Shown here piece after piece: positions 31,842-32,813 of a stretch of DNA of 32,813 nucleotides. The stretch is from Bacteroidales bacterium (lineage in GTDB: Bacteria > Bacteroidota > Bacteroidia > Bacteroidales > F082), in the NCBI GenBank assembly GCA_030690365.1, contig JAUYGX010000044.1, forward strand, positions 1 through 32,813, written 5' to 3'. Position 1 is the first letter of the stretch, and each line of letters starts with the position of its first letter. Made by a program: the position numbers and the translations under genes. Below the pieces are notes generated by a model. It ran no database searches. It was not told the origin of the DNA and saw nothing but the letters and a program-made list of their open reading frames with translations.

Positions 31842-31873
31842 TTGTTTTAACTTAAGATAATTAATTAAGTTTG
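31842..31873 (+). promoter_or_regulatory. Promoter of the XRE-type regulator
   Basis: TTG at 31842-31844 and a perfect TAAGTTTG at 31866-31873 have a 21-base spacer. Transcription would start near 31880, about 32 bases before the start codon. Confidence 0.65.
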
Positions 31874-31911
31874 TATGAAATACAACCCGGTAATTCTAAA
31901 AAATCATAACA

Positions 31912-32271
31912 ATGACTGAAATATCACACAATGCTACCTGCGATCTAAGCAATGTTCAAATTACTCAAGGGATTGGGATTTATACTAAACATCACCGCAT
32001 ACAGCAAAATAAATCCCAGGACCAGTTGGCCCGTGAAATTGGAATTGCCCGCTCCACCCTAAGCCTTTTTGAAAGAGGTGAAAATACCAGTCTGGTGGTT
32101 TTTGTTCAGGTTCTCCGCGCATTAAATCTGTTGGATAAGCTGGCTGTATTTGAGCTGAATGAGCAAGTGGTTCCTGGTACACTGCCTAAAAATGCCAAAG
32201 ATAAATCCCTTAATTTAAAACCAAAAGAGGAATCAGGGAGCACCCAGGAATCTGATTGGGCATTTTATTAG
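31912..32271 (+). CDS. XRE-family helix-turn-helix transcription regulator
   Basis: This 119-residue protein has a Cro/C1-type DNA-binding domain at about 20-80: a first helix (IGIYTKHHRIQQNKS), the helix-turn-helix QDQLAREIGIARSTLSLFERG, and a VVFVQVLRALNLLDKL helix. The last 40 residues are Lys/Pro-rich and end in ESDWAFY. This layout is like the HipB-type antitoxin/regulator group, whose genes usually sit next to a hipA kinase gene. No such gene is next to it on either side here. It has a well-formed promoter of its own. It may act on distant genes, or the partner may have been lost. Confidence 0.9.
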   Translation: MTEISHNATCDLSNVQITQGIGIYTKHHRIQQNKSQDQLAREIGIARSTLSLFERGENTSLVVFVQVLRALNLLDKLAVFELNEQVVPGTLPKNAKDKSLNLKPKEESGSTQESDWAFY

Positions 32272-32574
32272 TTAGATCGAATTTGCACTTTTTAAATTAT
32301 TTACCCTGAATCCATTACTCCTTTGAGGTGATTTCTTCCAGGCAATGCTTCCTTGCATTTTTCAACTCTTTGTAAAAAGTTTCTTAGCACAACATTGAAT
32401 CTTCTGGTTTCTCCAAATGATGCAAATGAGAGGCTCCATGAAATAGTAGGCATTATCTATATTACAAGCATGATTCAGGATAGCGGGACCCAATTTTGGT
32501 TTTTAATTTTGGGTCTCGAATAGGTACCCTTTAGGACTAAAATATTTGCTAAAGATTGAGAGGTATAAAAAAAG
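32272..32574. other. Non-coding stretch after the regulator gene
   Basis: I see no convincing gene here. A frame without a start codon is open from about 32330 to 32521 (ending SMIQDSGTQFWFLILGLE), but it matches nothing I know. The stretch contains GGGACCCAATT at 32485-32495, whose inverted copy lies beyond the terminator at 32700-32710. Confidence 0.5.
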
Positions 32575-32609
32575 AAAACCGCTCAAGTCCAATGGCTTAA
32601 GCGGTTTTT
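32575..32609. terminator. Strong, probably bidirectional intrinsic terminator
   Basis: AAAACCGCT-C-AAGTCC pairs with GGCTT-A-AGCGGTTTT, with one mismatch and one G-T pair, leaving a small loop. T runs flank both sides. On the minus strand it lies directly after the tRNA 3' fragment, where the terminator of the original tRNA transcript would be. Confidence 0.75.
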
Positions 32610-32631
32610 ATTTTGATGTGTGCTTTAAAAA

Positions 32632-32654
32632 GCGGTCCGGACGGGACTCGAACC
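32632..32654 (-). other. tRNA 3'-end fragment, probable attachment-site scar
   Basis: The minus strand reads GGTTCGAGTCC then CGTCCGGACCGC. This is the T-loop, the 3' half of the T-stem and an acceptor-stem 3' strand of a tRNA. The sequence further 5' (AAAAAA on the minus strand) cannot pair to complete the T-stem and no anticodon arm follows, so the tRNA body is missing. Such 3' fragments are left when an element integrates into a tRNA gene. The tRNA type cannot be told. Confidence 0.6.
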
Positions 32655-32813
32655 TTTTTTGCTAAATGTTGTATATCAAATAATTACAGAGGTCAAAATA
32701 ATTGGGTCCCTTATTGGTCTCATGTAAATTGATAGAAATACCTTGTATGAACGTACTGTTAATTGTTGCAAATGTAATCAAAGCAAAGCAAAAATGCAAC
32801 TTTAATTTGATGT
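32655..32813. other. Possible first bases of an integrated element
   Basis: This AT-rich stretch follows the tRNA scar on the side where the tRNA body should be. It contains the second arm of the inverted repeat (32700-32710) and no gene. If the scar is an attachment site, this is the end of the inserted element, which continues outside the window. Confidence 0.35.

Larger units (their letters stand above)
32485..32710. repeat. Inverted 11-base repeat flanking the tRNA scar
   Basis: GGGACCCAATT at 32485-32495 and AATTGGGTCCC at 32700-32710 are exact inverted copies, 204 bases apart. A further GGGTCTC at about 32510 and GGTCTC at about 32716 follow in the same direction. They enclose the terminator and the tRNA 3' scar. 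Confidence 0.5.

Noticed and set aside
32632-32720. A complete tRNA gene on the minus strand
   Set aside because: Only the T-loop and 3' strand are present; the T-stem cannot close and no anticodon or D arm follows.

Overview
The window looks like chromosome of a member of the Bacteroidota. Three secreted proteins end in a type IX secretion (T9SS) C-terminal sorting tail. Most genes outside the first operon are preceded by a TAnnTTTG -7 box, the promoter form of this phylum. Shine-Dalgarno sequences are almost absent, and multi-PAS/GAF histidine kinases are abundant. The order or genus cannot be told from the sequence alone.

Left third (1-12100): one co-directional block of signalling genes. 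It holds the 3' end of a histidine kinase, a MEDS-domain protein, a 1052-residue PAS/GAF kinase, a 1061-residue six-PAS kinase, a stand-alone CheY-like receiver, and a 1383-residue receiver-kinase-receiver hybrid. Several were clearly built from duplicated pieces: 99 bases at the very start recur exactly inside the second kinase. None carries a recognisable DNA-binding or enzymatic output domain, so the output must lie elsewhere.

Middle (12101-20558): a spacer holds a pair of identical hairpin repeats and a decayed argJ remnant. It is followed by a secreted type-1 copper (cupredoxin) protein with a T9SS tail. A NarL/LuxR-type two-component pair is divergently transcribed from a pstSCAB-like ABC transporter operon, which ends with an outer-membrane porin. 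The shared 300-base intergenic region has a good promoter on each side and four copies of a short TCTATT/AATAGA motif, two of them at the predicted transcription starts. The binding protein lacks several canonical phosphate ligands and carries an EF-hand-like loop. No phoU is present.

Right part (20562-32271): mostly single-gene units. They encode a DUF4369/TlpA-type thioredoxin protein, a methylmalonyl-CoA decarboxylase-like enzyme, a large T9SS-sorted adhesin-like protein, an ALDH7 (antiquitin-type) aldehyde dehydrogenase, a small lipoprotein, an S1/P1-nuclease/phospholipase C-like enzyme with a T9SS tail, a small unknown protein, an unusual M1-like metallopeptidase and an orphan XRE-type regulator.

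Right end (32272-32813): no gene is recognised. A strong terminator is followed by the last 23 bases of a tRNA gene on the minus strand with no tRNA body. This is the signature of an attachment-site scar and suggests that an integrated element begins at about 32655 and runs out of the window.
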